Assembly (NCBI RefSeq): GCF_014851805.1
Contig: NZ_JACVAK010000003.1
Coordinates: 62,001 to 126,000, forward strand
Source: Pseudoxanthomonas sp. PXM02
GTDB lineage: Bacteria > Pseudomonadota > Gammaproteobacteria > Xanthomonadales > Xanthomonadaceae
Reading direction: 5' to 3'
DNA length: 64,000 bases
Part shown: piece after piece, positions 17,173-28,216 of the stretch
Position numbering within the stretch: the stretch's first letter is position 1
Layout: each line of letters begins with the position of its first letter
Position numbers and translations under genes: made by a program
Notes under the pieces: model-generated
Databases searched by the model: none
Seen by the model: the letters and a program-made list of their open reading frames with translations, nothing else
What the model was told of the DNA's origin: nothing

Positions 17173-17248
17173 TGGTGGGCCCACCAGGACTCGAACCTGG
17201 AACCAAAGGATTATGAGTCCTCTGCTCTAACCATTGAGCTATAGGCCC
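17173..17248 (-). tRNA. tRNA-Ile (anticodon CAU), CCA encoded
   Basis: A complete cloverleaf of 76 nt on the minus strand. The acceptor stem GGGCCTA pairs with TGGGCCC, the T stem is CCAGG/CCTGG with TTCGAGT, and the anticodon loop is CTCATAA (CAU). Discriminator A and a genomic CCA are present. CAU with this body fits the lysidine-modified isoleucine tRNA reading AUA; elongator Met is the alternative. Its 5' 38 bp overlap the end of opgH, and its 3' end is the apparent island insertion point. Confidence 0.9.
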
Positions 17249-19181
17249 CCGCCGCGGCGATTGTACCGGAGGCGGCGGCGACCAATGGCGTTGCGGAGGG
17301 CGGTGCACGCAGCTGCAGCGCACGCTCCATGACGGGCGGCGGGACGAGCTCTTCGGGGGTGCGCAGCCATCCCCACGAGCGCAGGCGATCGCCTGCGCGC
17401 ACCGATGCGCTGAGGACGTTGATGGGGACGGATAGCACCATGCCCAGCACCACCGGCGCCATCCACGCCGCGAGTGCGGGCGATACCAGGTAGGCAAGCA
17501 CGCCGCTGAAGGCGCCGAACAGGGTGAGGCCGGCATACCGCTTCACCAGGCTGCCGAGCGGCACGCTGCCATCGTCGCGGCGCTGCGTTTCCCAACCCGA
17601 ATCGCGGCCTGCCAGCACTTCGGCCACGCCACGCGACTGCACGTACATGGTGACCGGCGCCATCAGCGCCGCCATCACCGTTTCCAGCAGTGCGCTGGCG
17701 GTGATGCGCAGCGCGCCGCCGCACTGCCGACGCAGGACCGGGTCGAGCATGGTGGTGATGCAGCCCATGACTTTCGGGGCGAGCAGGATCGCCATGGTGA
17801 AGTAGAACACCCACAGGAACCGCTCCGGATCGCCTCCGCGCCAGTAAAGCGCCGGCGTGAATCCATCGAGATGCAGCTGGGACAGGTTGAAGCCGGCCTG
17901 CTGCAGCGGAATCGCCAGACCCACCAGCATCAGCATCGCCCACATGGGCGCGGTGAAGTAATGGCCGATGCCCACCAGCAGGTGCAGCCGGCTGATCCAG
18001 TGCAGCCCGCGCGCGGGCAGCACGGCGCCATGCTGCAGGTTGCCCTGGCACCAGCGCCGGTCGCGCACCAGCATGTCGGTCAGCGACGGCGGACCCTCTT
18101 CGTAACTGCCACTCAGGCCAGGCGCCATGTGCACGCCCCAGCCGCCACGACGCAGCAGTGCCGCTTCGACGAAATCGTGGCTCAGCACCGCGCCTTCGAA
18201 CGGCTTGCCGCCGCCCAGATGGGGCAGGCCCGCATGCCGTGCGAACGCGGCCGTGCGGATCATGGCGTTGTGGCCCCAGTAGTTGCCTTCCGCGCCATGC
18301 CACCACGCGATGCCATGCGCCACCACCGGACCGTACACGCGTCCTGCGAACTGCTGCATGCGTGCGAAGAACGTCCGTCCGTTGACGATCATCGGCAGCG
18401 TCTGCAGCAGCGCCAGCGTGGGCTGCCGCTCCATCGCCGCGGACAGCCTGACCAGCGTGTCGCCGGTCATCAGGCTGTCGGCATCCAGGATGAGGAACTG
18501 GGGGTAGGCCCCACCAAAGCGGCGGACCCAGTCCGCGATGTTGCCGGCTTTGCGCTCGGTGTTCTTTTCGCGACGGCGGTAGTAGATGCGGGCGTTGTCG
18601 CCCAGCCGCGCAATCAGCTGACGCACGGCTGCCAGCTCTTCGCGCTGCACCTCCGCGCGGGTCGTGTCGCTGAGCAGGAAGAAGTCGAAGCGATCGCCCT
18701 GCCCGCTGGCCGCCAGCGATTCGTGCATCGCCTGCACGCCGGCGAGCACGCGGCCCGGATCCTCGTTGTAGGTCGGCACCAGCAGTGCGGTGCGCGTGGC
18801 CAACGGAGGCAACGGTGCATCTTCGTCGATGCCCAGCGGTTGCGGACGCCTGCGCAGCAGCAGGACGAAGCCCACAAGCGCGCTGGAGAACGACAGCGCG
18901 ATCCACGCGAACAGCGCGACGAACAAGGCCAGCAACACCGCTTCGAGTACGTCGATGCCGCCGCCCCGCAACACCCACCAGACCTGGTAGGTCGCGAACA
19001 CGGTCAGCACGATGGCCATGCCGAGGACCAGCGCGCGACGCGCTCCGATCATGGCCGGCGACGTGGGGACCACACGCGGCGAAGGATGGCGGACATGCAG
19101 GTCCTGCACCGGCATGGGCAGCGGGGATTCCTGCGGCAGCCAGGCCTGTTGCGGGGGAGGAGGGATTCGGTTGTTGCTCAT
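17211..19181 (-). CDS. opgH: Glucans biosynthesis glucosyltransferase H
   Basis: The 656-residue inner-membrane family-2 glycosyltransferase polymerises UDP-glucose into the backbone of osmoregulated periplasmic glucans. Membrane segments flank a cytosolic catalytic domain with DADS (233-236), SHDFVEA (334-340) and the product-binding RDRRWCQGN (373-381). More membrane segments follow to about residue 600. The start overlaps the opgD stop by ATGA. Unusually, the last 11 codons ([11 protein letters not shown]) and the stop lie within the tRNA-Ile gene. A parallel open frame to 17239 was rejected as a GC-rich shadow. Confidence 0.93.
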   Translation of the reverse strand: MSNNRIPPPPQQAWLPQESPLPMPVQDLHVRHPSPRVVPTSPAMIGARRALVLGMAIVLTVFATYQVWWVLRGGGIDVLEAVLLALFVALFAWIALSFSSALVGFVLLLRRRPQPLGIDEDAPLPPLATRTALLVPTYNEDPGRVLAGVQAMHESLAASGQGDRFDFFLLSDTTRAEVQREELAAVRQLIARLGDNARIYYRRREKNTERKAGNIADWVRRFGGAYPQFLILDADSLMTGDTLVRLSAAMERQPTLALLQTLPMIVNGRTFFARMQQFAGRVYGPVVAHGIAWWHGAEGNYWGHNAMIRTAAFARHAGLPHLGGGKPFEGAVLSHDFVEAALLRRGGWGVHMAPGLSGSYEEGPPSLTDMLVRDRRWCQGNLQHGAVLPARGLHWISRLHLLVGIGHYFTAPMWAMLMLVGLAIPLQQAGFNLSQLHLDGFTPALYWRGGDPERFLWVFYFTMAILLAPKVMGCITTMLDPVLRRQCGGALRITASALLETVMAALMAPVTMYVQSRGVAEVLAGRDSGWETQRRDDGSVPLGSLVKRYAGLTLFGAFSGVLAYLVSPALAAWMAPVVLGMVLSVPINVLSASVRAGDRLRSWGWLRTPEELVPPPVMERALQLRAPPSATPLVAAASGTIAAAGAYSSMVRAEDS

Positions 19182-20719
19182 GCTTGCAGGCTCCAGCGGT
19201 ACAGCCAGGTTTCGGACAACGGCGCGCGCCCCTCCAGCACGCGGGCATGCAGTTCCACATCGCGCTCGCCCGGCTTCGGACGGACTTCGAAGCTCAGACG
19301 CCAGCCTTGGGTTTCAGGATTCGGATACGCCACCGCGCTCACCACCTCACCGCCGGTGGCCCAGACGTCCGGCGTCACTTTGGCCTCGTGTGGCAGTGAC
19401 GGCAGTCGGCCACCCTCCAGATCAATCACCACCAAGCGCCGCGCGGGGTCCGGCGCGGCGCCGATGCGCGTGTCGGTGACGACGGCCAGCCCGGGCTGCC
19501 AGCGATGCGTATCGCACCAGTGCATGCGGTAATCGAAACGATGCTCGCGGTGCGCGCGCAAGGGTTGCTCGGGACGCCAGAACGCCACGATGTTGTCGTG
19601 GTACTCGTCGGCGGTGGGAATCTCGACCAGCGTCACCGCCCCCTTGCCCCAGTCGCCCACGGGTTCGATCCACAGGCTGGGACGCTGGTGATAGCGCGCC
19701 TCGGTGTCGGCGTAGTCGGCGAAACGGCGCTTGCGCTGCATCAGACCGAAGCCCTTCGGTCGCGTGTCCGCGAAACCGGAGATCCGTACGTGCGGCGGAT
19801 TGCCCAGCGGACGCCATATCTGTTCGCCCGCGCCGCTGAGGATCGCCAGTCCATCCGAGTCGTGCACGGCGGGCCGGTAGTCGTCTATGCCGACGCGGTC
19901 ACCGGCATCGAACTCGAACATGCTGGTCAACGGCGCGATGCCTGCACGTGCAAGATCCACGCGAGGATAGAGGCGCGACTGCACGTCGATGACGGTTTCG
20001 CCGCCCGGACGGATCGCAAAGCGGAAGGCGCCGGCGACGCTGGGGCTGTCGAGCAGGGCGTGCACAACCAGATGGTCGGCACCTGATGCAGGCTGTTCGA
20101 TCCAGAAGGCGCGGAACAACGGAAACTCCTCCGCGCCCGGATCGCCGCTGCCCAGCGCCAGACCCCGCGCCGACAGTCCGTAGATATGCCCCTTTCCGAG
20201 TGCGCGAAAATAGCTCGCACCCAGGAAGGCGATCAGTTCGTCGTATACCGTCGTCTGGTTGAGCGGCGTATGCACGCGGAACCCGGCGAAGCCGATGTCG
20301 CCATCAAGCGCCGATCCCGTGCCGGGCGGCAGCGTGAACAGATCGGGCGAATACGCGAGCGGAGTGGCAACACCTTCGTGCACCAGGTGCAGGTCCACGC
20401 GCTGCTTGAACAGGAAGCCGCGATGGAACATCTGCAGGTGGAAGGGCAACCCTTCCTTGCGCCAGATCGCCTGCGCGGGATTGAAGCGCAGGTCGCGGTA
20501 GGCGTCGTAGTCGGCGTCGAGGACGGCGGGCAGTTGCGCGTCGGGCGCGCGGTAAGGCTGCTTCGCCAACGCCTCTGCGAGGCGTGGAACCGTTTCCAAG
20601 GTGAAGCGTGTGGGTGTGGCGGCGGTATTCGCTGGTGTCGAGGCCTGCGCCATTGCGCGGGGCATGATGCCCAGCAACGCCATGGCGAGGACGGATTTCA
20701 CTGCATCCCGTCGCTGCAC
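19178..20719 (-). CDS. opgD: Periplasmic glucan biosynthesis protein, OpgD type
   Basis: 513 residues. A twin-arginine-like signal ([18 protein letters not shown]...) ends near AMAQA. The Tat signal favours OpgD over the Sec-exported OpgG of the classical opgGH operon. The MdoG/OpgG fold is recognisable from [39 protein letters not shown] at about residues 167-190, and a C-terminal Ig-like region. The protein is needed to shape or release the glucan chain made by OpgH. It is first in the opgD-opgH operon, with a 4-base overlap. Confidence 0.88.
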   Translation of the reverse strand: MQRRDAVKSVLAMALLGIMPRAMAQASTPANTAATPTRFTLETVPRLAEALAKQPYRAPDAQLPAVLDADYDAYRDLRFNPAQAIWRKEGLPFHLQMFHRGFLFKQRVDLHLVHEGVATPLAYSPDLFTLPPGTGSALDGDIGFAGFRVHTPLNQTTVYDELIAFLGASYFRALGKGHIYGLSARGLALGSGDPGAEEFPLFRAFWIEQPASGADHLVVHALLDSPSVAGAFRFAIRPGGETVIDVQSRLYPRVDLARAGIAPLTSMFEFDAGDRVGIDDYRPAVHDSDGLAILSGAGEQIWRPLGNPPHVRISGFADTRPKGFGLMQRKRRFADYADTEARYHQRPSLWIEPVGDWGKGAVTLVEIPTADEYHDNIVAFWRPEQPLRAHREHRFDYRMHWCDTHRWQPGLAVVTDTRIGAAPDPARRLVVIDLEGGRLPSLPHEAKVTPDVWATGGEVVSAVAYPNPETQGWRLSFEVRPKPGERDVELHARVLEGRAPLSETWLYRWSLQA

Positions 20720-20809
20720 GCGGAAGTCTGACTCGTGGGGTATCGCCAGTGTAGGCGTCTGTCCGTGATGAAAATGACAAGGCGATCGCGGCGGTCACGC
20801 CCGCTTCGC

Positions 20810-20841
20810 ACCAAAAAGAAACGCGGCCCATCGGGGCCGCG
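20810..20841 (-). terminator. Rho-independent terminator of rpoD
   Basis: The stem CGCGGCCC/GGGCCGCG (20822-20829 and 20834-20841) has a four-base loop. On the minus strand it is followed by TTTCTTTTTGG. It lies 33 bp after the rpoD stop and separates it from opgD. Confidence 0.85.
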
Positions 20842-20873
20842 CTTCGTTGGTGCAGTCGCCGCGTCGGAACGCG

Positions 20874-22727
<1,854 letters not shown>

Positions 22728-22767
22728 GGAGGTTGCGCCACCGGGAGTAAGGAAGGGAGAACCCCGT

Positions 22768-22776
22768 ATTATACCA
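22768..22776 (-). promoter_or_regulatory. rpoD: Extended -10 promoter for rpoD
   Basis: The minus strand reads TGGTATAAT, a perfect -10 hexamer with the TGn extension. It lies 41 bp before the rpoD ATG. No TTGACA-like -35 occurs at 16-18 bp, which fits an extended -10 promoter. Confidence 0.6.
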
Positions 22777-22827
22777 GCCCGGACCGGCTTCGGTTCCTGA
22801 AGCCCTACACCCGGCAAGGGGAGAACG

Positions 22828-23268
22828 TCAGGGGCGGAGCAGGAAGGTCACGGGCCCGTCGTTGACGAGGCTGATCACCATATGGGCACCGAAACGCCCG
22901 GTTTCCACCCTTCCTGCGTGCGTTTGGCGGCAGATCGCCACCAGTCGATTGAAGCCCTGTTCAGCCTCGGCGGGTGGGGCTGCCGTCGTGAAGCTGGGGC
23001 GCATGCCCGAGCGGGTATCCGCGGCCAGGGTGAACTGGCTCACCAGCAGCAGGCCGCCGCCGGTATCGGCAAGGGACCGGTTCATCCGCCCCGCTTCGTC
23101 GGCGAACACGCGATAGCCCAGCAGGCGCTCGGCCATGCGCGCGATCTGCGACTCGCTGTCCCCGGGCTCCATAGCGACCAGGGCCAGCAGGCCACCGTCG
23201 ATGGCGCCGACGACGACCTCATCGACCACCACGGACGCCCGGGTAACGCGCTGGATCAGGGAGAGCAT
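22828..23268 (-). CDS. dtd: D-aminoacyl-tRNA deacylase
   Basis: 146 residues from the ATG at 23268; the longer frame reads antisense through lpxL. Family landmarks are [16 protein letters not shown] at the start, the catalytic-site segment [12 protein letters not shown], and the cross-subunit Gly-cisPro motif NDGPVTF near the C-terminus. The enzyme hydrolyses D-amino acids wrongly attached to tRNA, protecting translation. It is upstream of rpoD on the same strand and divergent from lpxL across a 90-bp gap. Confidence 0.95.
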   Translation of the reverse strand: MLSLIQRVTRASVVVDEVVVGAIDGGLLALVAMEPGDSESQIARMAERLLGYRVFADEAGRMNRSLADTGGGLLLVSQFTLAADTRSGMRPSFTTAAPPAEAEQGFNRLVAICRQTHAGRVETGRFGAHMVISLVNDGPVTFLLRP

Positions 23269-23358
23269 GGGCAAGTGTCCGGACCGGGAACGACAGGATA
23301 ACGGCGCTCGCCGTCCGACCCGCCAGGGACCGCCATGCGGGTTGGCTACACTCGGCGA

Positions 23359-24258
23359 ATGAAACCGGACACCCTCGCCGCTCTCGGCTACCACGCCGCC
23401 GCCCTGGTCGGGCGTCTCCCCTGGTCCTGGCTGCGCGCCCTGGGCGACCTGATGGCGTGGGCCTGGCGCAAGGCGGACGCTCGCGAGAGCCGGGTGGCCC
23501 GCCGCAACGTCGAGATCGCCTACCCCGACCTGCTGCCCGGCCAACGCGAGGACCTGCACCAGGCCATCCTGCGTACCACTTCACGGCAGGCGCTGGAAAC
23601 CCTCCGCTTCTGGACCCGCCCTCCCGCGGAGAACCTGGCCTATCTGCGTGAGCGCCACGGCGAGGCGCTGTACGACGCCGCGCTGGCGAGCGGCAAGGGC
23701 GTGATCGTCGCCGCACCGCATTTCGGCAATTGGGAACTGCTCAACCAGTGGCTCGCCTCGCGTGGCCCGCTCGCCATCGTCTACCGGCCTCCTGCGTCAC
23801 TGGTCGGCGATGCCTTCCTGCTGCGTGTGCGTGGTGCGGACAACATCCGCCAGGTGCGCGCGGAAGGCCCGGCCGTACGGCAACTGTGGAAGGTACTGAA
23901 GGAAGGCGGTGCGGTCGGCATCCTGCCCGACCAGCAGCCCAAGGCCGGTGACGGCGAATTCGCGCCATTCTTCGGCAAGCAGGCGCTGACGATGACACTC
24001 GTATCGCGTCTCGCCGAGCGCACGGGCGCGACGGTGTTGTTCGCATGGTGCGAGCGGATCGGGCCTGGGCCGGACTTCGCGCTGCATGTCGAACCTGCGT
24101 CGCCAGCCATCGCCGATGCGGACCCGGTCGCCGCCGTCACCGCACTCAACGAAACCGTCGAACGGATCGCGCGACGCGATCCCGCGCAGTACCAGTGGAC
24201 GTACAAACGCTATACGCTGCGGCCTCCGGGCAGCGGTGAGGACACTCCCTACCGCTGA
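23359..24258 (+). CDS. Lipid A lauroyl/myristoyl acyltransferase (LpxL/HtrB family)
   Basis: 299 residues from the ATG at 23359. The defining HX4E active site is His121 to Glu126 (HFGNWE); a GILPDQQPK motif follows at about residue 193. Family members add the late acyl chain to Kdo2-lipid A at the inner membrane. The N-terminus lacks a clear long membrane anchor but is hydrophobic. An LPS-core glycosyltransferase block follows within 2.2 kb, which fits an envelope role. Whether it is LpxL or LpxM cannot be told by eye. Confidence 0.9.
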   Translation: MKPDTLAALGYHAAALVGRLPWSWLRALGDLMAWAWRKADARESRVARRNVEIAYPDLLPGQREDLHQAILRTTSRQALETLRFWTRPPAENLAYLRERHGEALYDAALASGKGVIVAAPHFGNWELLNQWLASRGPLAIVYRPPASLVGDAFLLRVRGADNIRQVRAEGPAVRQLWKVLKEGGAVGILPDQQPKAGDGEFAPFFGKQALTMTLVSRLAERTGATVLFAWCERIGPGPDFALHVEPASPAIADADPVAAVTALNETVERIARRDPAQYQWTYKRYTLRPPGSGEDTPYR

Positions 24259-24338
24259 CGCCGGCAGGGGACGGGGAACACGACGCAACGACGACGTTTC
24301 CGCGACGCATTCCATGCAACAAGGACGCGCCAGCCGCA

Positions 24339-24848
24339 ATGATCGACACCATGCACACCCTCGCTGCCGAAGACGCGGTACCGCCACCGGACTGGCAGGC
24401 CCTCCCCTCCCGCGGCGCCTGGCTGGCAGCCCTTGGAGGTGCGGCGCTGCTGTTCCCGCTGGGCTTCCCCGTCTTCTTCATCTCGCGGGCGACGGACGTC
24501 GTATCGCCCTGGCTGGCCGTCCCGGCAGCCGCCGTCATCGGCGCCGTGGTGGGCGCGTGGGTGGCGGTCAAACGCCACCGGCGCACGCGCTGGCGCCTGG
24601 ATGATCGCGGGTTCGCTGTCCGTCGTGGCAACTGGTGGCAGAGCGAAACCCATGTGCCGATCTCCCGTGTGCAGCATCTCGACCTGAAACGCGGTCCGCT
24701 GGAACGCAGCGCCGGCCTGTCGACACTGGTGGTGCATACCGCCGGCACGAGAATGGCCGCCGTGTCCGTCTCGGGCCTGGACGCGGACGACGCCGAGCGC
24801 CTGCGCGAGCGCCTGGCAACGCAGGTCGACCACGACGACGCGCTGTGA
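24339..24848 (+). CDS. PH-domain membrane protein, YdbS-like
   Basis: 169 residues. Two hydrophobic segments lie near residues 28-50 and 58-75, followed by a bacterial PH-like domain (RWRLDDRGFAVRRGNW...VPISRVQHLDLKRGPLERSAGL). This is the small partner of the YdbS/YdbT pair; Bacillus homologues form a membrane complex. The stop overlaps the start of the next gene as TGATG. An alternative ATG is four codons downstream. Cellular role is unknown; the first ATG has an AAGGA rather far upstream. Confidence 0.85.
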   Translation: MIDTMHTLAAEDAVPPPDWQALPSRGAWLAALGGAALLFPLGFPVFFISRATDVVSPWLAVPAAAVIGAVVGAWVAVKRHRRTRWRLDDRGFAVRRGNWWQSETHVPISRVQHLDLKRGPLERSAGLSTLVVHTAGTRMAAVSVSGLDADDAERLRERLATQVDHDDAL

Positions 24849-26380
24849 TGGAAGACGCCGTCCCGCGCGACGCGGCCAACGAACGTCGCCTGCACCCCTG
24901 GTCGTGGCTGTTCGTGCTGCTGCAGCAGCTCAAGCAGTTCATCTTCCCGCTGGTCGCCCTGCTCGTGTTTGGCGCGCGCCGGGGCGGTGGCGATGGCGAG
25001 CTGTGGGCATCACTGGCTCCCGTCATCGGCATCGCCGTGCTGGTAATCCTGGCGATCCTCCAGTACTTCACGTACCGCTACACGATCGGCCGCGACGGCC
25101 TGACCGTGCGCGAGGGCCTGCTGCACCGTTCGCGCCGGGAAATTCCGTTCTCGCGCATTCACAACGTGGTGGTGCACCAGTCGCTGCTGCACCGCCTGTT
25201 CGGCGTGGCTGAGGTGCGACTGGAGTCGGCCGGCGGAACGAAGCCCGAGGCGGAGATGCGCGTGCTCGGCCTGCAGGATGCGCTGGCGCTGGAAGACCTG
25301 GCGCGGCACCGGACGCAGGAAGCCCCGCTCGCCGCATCCGAGCCGGGCGCGATGCCGCGCGCCGAAGGCACCACGCTGCTGTCGCTGTCCACGCCGGAGG
25401 TCATCCGGCTGGGCCTGATTTCCAACCGCGGCATGATCGTGGTGGCGGCGGGCTTCGGCGCTGCGTGGCAGATCCTGCCGGAGAACATGATCGAGCAGTT
25501 CTTCCGCCAGGGCGCCAAGCAGGCGTATGGCTACGCCGAAGGCCTGCACCTGGGCTGGCTGACCGGCGCTGCGGGCGGTATCGCGCTGATCGGCATCGCG
25601 TTGGCGCTGGTGCGTCTGCTGTCCGTCGCCTTGGCCCTGTCGCAGTTCCACGGCTTCCGGCTGACGGAAGAGCCGCGTCGCCTGATGGTGGAGCGCGGCC
25701 TGTTCGCGCGCCTGCGTACCAGTGTTTCGCGGCGGCGCATCCAGGCATGGACCCTGCATGAAGGCATCCTGCACCGCCTGTTCGGCCGTCGCTCGCTGCG
25801 CATCGATACCGCCGTCGCCGAGAAGTCCGGACAGCAGGACATGCGCGCCCTCAAGGACGTCGCCCCCATCGCGCCTCCCGATGCCTGCGACGCGCTGATC
25901 AGCCACCTGCTGCCGCACGCGCACTGGCCACGCAATGACTGGCAGCCCGTGGACGCCTCCGCACGTTGGCGCCTGTGGTTGCCCTCCCTTGCCTGGCTTC
26001 TCCCGGTGACCGCGCTGGCCGCGTGGCATCTCGGTGGCTGGCTCTGGTTGCCGGGACTCGCCTGGATGGCCGCGGCGGCGTACGCCGCTCACCGACAGGC
26101 CCGTCGTATGGGATGGACGCTGGACGGGCATCTGGTTGCCGTGCGCAGCGGATGGTGGTCCCGCTACTGGCGCTTCGCCGAGATCGACAAGTTGCAGGCA
26201 CTGCGCCTGTCGCGCTCGCCGCTGGACCATCGCTGCGGCACCGCGACACTGTGGCTGGACACGGCCGGCGCGAGCGGTATTTCTGCGCCGCTGGCGTTGC
26301 GTTTCGTCCCCGAGGCCGAAGCCCGGGCCGTCCACGAGCGACTCGCCACGGCCCTGGCTCAACGCCGCCTGCATTGGTGA
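24848..26380 (+). CDS. PH-domain membrane protein, YdbT-like
   Basis: 510 residues from the ATG overlapping the previous stop. It contains three bacterial PH2-like repeats, each preceded by paired membrane helices: GRDGLTVREGLLHRSRREIP near residue 80, then ERGLFARLRTSVSRRRIQAW, then GHLVAVRSGWWSRYWRF. This repeated layout is characteristic of YdbT. It acts with the 169-residue neighbour in the inner membrane. Function is unknown; in Bacillus the pair has been linked to resistance to an antimicrobial. A large antisense frame over this gene is rejected. Confidence 0.85.
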   Translation: MEDAVPRDAANERRLHPWSWLFVLLQQLKQFIFPLVALLVFGARRGGGDGELWASLAPVIGIAVLVILAILQYFTYRYTIGRDGLTVREGLLHRSRREIPFSRIHNVVVHQSLLHRLFGVAEVRLESAGGTKPEAEMRVLGLQDALALEDLARHRTQEAPLAASEPGAMPRAEGTTLLSLSTPEVIRLGLISNRGMIVVAAGFGAAWQILPENMIEQFFRQGAKQAYGYAEGLHLGWLTGAAGGIALIGIALALVRLLSVALALSQFHGFRLTEEPRRLMVERGLFARLRTSVSRRRIQAWTLHEGILHRLFGRRSLRIDTAVAEKSGQQDMRALKDVAPIAPPDACDALISHLLPHAHWPRNDWQPVDASARWRLWLPSLAWLLPVTALAAWHLGGWLWLPGLAWMAAAAYAAHRQARRMGWTLDGHLVAVRSGWWSRYWRFAEIDKLQALRLSRSPLDHRCGTATLWLDTAGASGISAPLALRFVPEAEARAVHERLATALAQRRLHW

Positions 26381-26408
26381 TACCGATGCTGACCGACGCC
26401 TGCACGCC

Positions 26409-27164
26409 ATGAACACGCTCCTTCCACTCTCCGCCGTCATCATCACCAAGAACGAAGCCGACCGGCTGGGGCGCTGCCTGACGTCGGTGCAGGGTGTCTG
26501 CACCGAAATCCTGGTACTCGACTGCGGCTCGGAAGACGGCACCGTCGCCCTTGCGCAGTCGCATGGCGCACGCGTGGAGCACCAGGACTGGCTGGGTTTC
26601 GCTGGCCAGAAGAACGAAGCCATCCGCCGCGCCACGCAACCGTGGCTGCTGTTGCTGGACGCGGACGAGTGGCTTGCCGAGGGCAGCGAGGCTTCGCTGC
26701 GCGCGCTGTTCGCCAGCGGCGAGGTCGAGCACGCCGATGTGTGGCGGCTGAAGCGCCGCAACTGGTTCCTGGGCCGCATGCTCAGCGGCTTCGAGCGCAC
26801 CGAGCGCCTGGTGCGCCCGGATCACCGCTACCTGCCGATGCGCGTGCACGAGAAGCCCGATCTGACGGGAAAACGCGTGAAGGACAGCGACATCACGATC
26901 GAACACAACACCGCACGCACGCTGGAGGCGCACCGCGCGAAGAATGCCCGCTATGCGCGCCTGTGGGCCGAGCAGCGGCATACCGACGGCAAGCGCTGTT
27001 CCGCGCTCAGCCCCTGGACGCATGCGACCGCCTACTGGCTGAAGATGTACCTGCTGCGCGCTGCGTGGCGCGACGGCCGGCAGGGCTGGTGGTTCCACGC
27101 CAGCCACGCGCAGGCTGTCATCGACAAATACCGCCATCTGCACGCACTGGGGAGGCAATCATGA
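26409..27164 (+). CDS. Family-2 glycosyltransferase, WaaE/KdtX-like
   Basis: 251 residues from the ATG at 26409. The GT-A domain begins LSAVIITKNEADRLGRCL, with DCGSEDGT and the metal-binding LLLDADEW. The C-terminal half has MRVHEKP and a Tyr-rich KYARLW-like region typical of LPS-core beta-1,4-glucosyltransferases. It probably adds a sugar to the inner core on the cytosolic face. The stop overlaps the start of the next gene (ATGA), so it forms an operon with the GT9 gene. Donor and acceptor are not deducible. Confidence 0.88.
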   Translation: MNTLLPLSAVIITKNEADRLGRCLTSVQGVCTEILVLDCGSEDGTVALAQSHGARVEHQDWLGFAGQKNEAIRRATQPWLLLLDADEWLAEGSEASLRALFASGEVEHADVWRLKRRNWFLGRMLSGFERTERLVRPDHRYLPMRVHEKPDLTGKRVKDSDITIEHNTARTLEAHRAKNARYARLWAEQRHTDGKRCSALSPWTHATAYWLKMYLLRAAWRDGRQGWWFHASHAQAVIDKYRHLHALGRQS

Positions 27165-28207
27165 GCGGCAATGCACCGCCGCTGGTGGTCCGATGCGGCG
27201 CGTTCGGGGACGTGGTGATGCTGACCACGATGATCCGCCTGCTGCATGCCCGTTACGGTCAGCGCGTCGATGTGCTCGGCTCAGGCGGTTGGACGCCACC
27301 ACTGCTCACACCTCTGCCCGAAGTCGGCCATGTCCAGATCGTGAGTAGCCGCAACACGCCCTACCTGCTGTGCCCCAGCCAGTGGGCTGCCGTGCGATGG
27401 CTGCGCGGCCGGGGCAATGGTCCGGTCTACGTCTGCGACACCGACGCGGCGACGTTGCAGCTGTTGTCCCGGGCAGGCCTGAATGCCGACGACATCGTGC
27501 AGCGCACCCGCGAGGATGACGAGAGCGACGGCGTGACCCGCCTGTGGCCGGACCGCTGGCTGCGGATCGGCATGCGTGACCCATCAAGCGGATACCCGAC
27601 GCACGCTGTCGAACCGTCCATCTACCGCTTTCCACAACTGCAGATCACCGAGGCGGATCGCGACGATCTCGCGGCCTGGCGCGCTGCAACTCAGCTGGAA
27701 GGCCAGTGCGTGCTGTTCCAGCCCGGCAACAAGCGCACCCACAAGCGTGGCAACGTCGGCACCGCATCGCACCCCAAGTACTGGCCACCGCAGGCATGGG
27801 CCGACGTCGCCACCGCTATCTGGCAGCACCTGCCGCAGGCCCGCATCGTGCTGTGTGGCTCGCCTGCTGAACATGGTGTCCTTGACGAGATATCGGCCGC
27901 CACAGGGAACGACCCACGCCTCTACAACGCCGCGCGCGAACTGCCTGTTCCTCGCCTGCTGGCCCTGCTGGAACAGGCGCACAGCCTGGTGTCGGTGGAT
28001 ACCGGTCCCGCGCATGCGGCGGCGGCATTGGGCTGCCCGCTGGTGGTGATGTTCGGCGCCGCGTCGCCAGCAAAATGGCGACCGATCGGCCCCGGCGCGA
28101 TCACCGTTCTGGGTGGAGAACGTGGGGAAGCCAGTCGCGTGCGCGACATTCCCGCCGAGGACGTGATCGCGGCCTGGACGGCCCTGCCTGCCCGCGGGAC
28201 GGGCTGA
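27161..28207 (+). CDS. Family-9 glycosyltransferase (heptosyltransferase type)
   Basis: 348 residues. The GT-B fold of ADP-heptose:LPS heptosyltransferases is indicated by the N-terminal PLVVRCGAFGDVVMLTTMIR, the central FQPGNKRTHKRGN with KYWPPQAWADVA, and the C-terminal SLVSVDTGPAHAAAALGCPLVVMFG. It starts in a 4-base overlap with the WaaE-like gene, so the two probably act in sequence on the LPS core. It converges on the next, minus-strand glycosyltransferase gene with only 9 bp between. Confidence 0.88.
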   Translation: MSGNAPPLVVRCGAFGDVVMLTTMIRLLHARYGQRVDVLGSGGWTPPLLTPLPEVGHVQIVSSRNTPYLLCPSQWAAVRWLRGRGNGPVYVCDTDAATLQLLSRAGLNADDIVQRTREDDESDGVTRLWPDRWLRIGMRDPSSGYPTHAVEPSIYRFPQLQITEADRDDLAAWRAATQLEGQCVLFQPGNKRTHKRGNVGTASHPKYWPPQAWADVATAIWQHLPQARIVLCGSPAEHGVLDEISAATGNDPRLYNAARELPVPRLLALLEQAHSLVSVDTGPAHAAAALGCPLVVMFGAASPAKWRPIGPGAITVLGGERGEASRVRDIPAEDVIAAWTALPARGTG

Positions 28208-28216
28208 ATCCGGTAT

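Noticed and set aside
17239-19260. 673-codon frame parallel to opgH
   Set aside because: It is an out-of-frame Arg/Ala/Gly-rich reading of opgH; the real frame shows all GT2 and OpgH motifs.
25010-26800. 596-codon minus-strand frame
   Set aside because: It is antisense to the YdbT-like and WaaE-like genes, which have recognisable domains. No start context.
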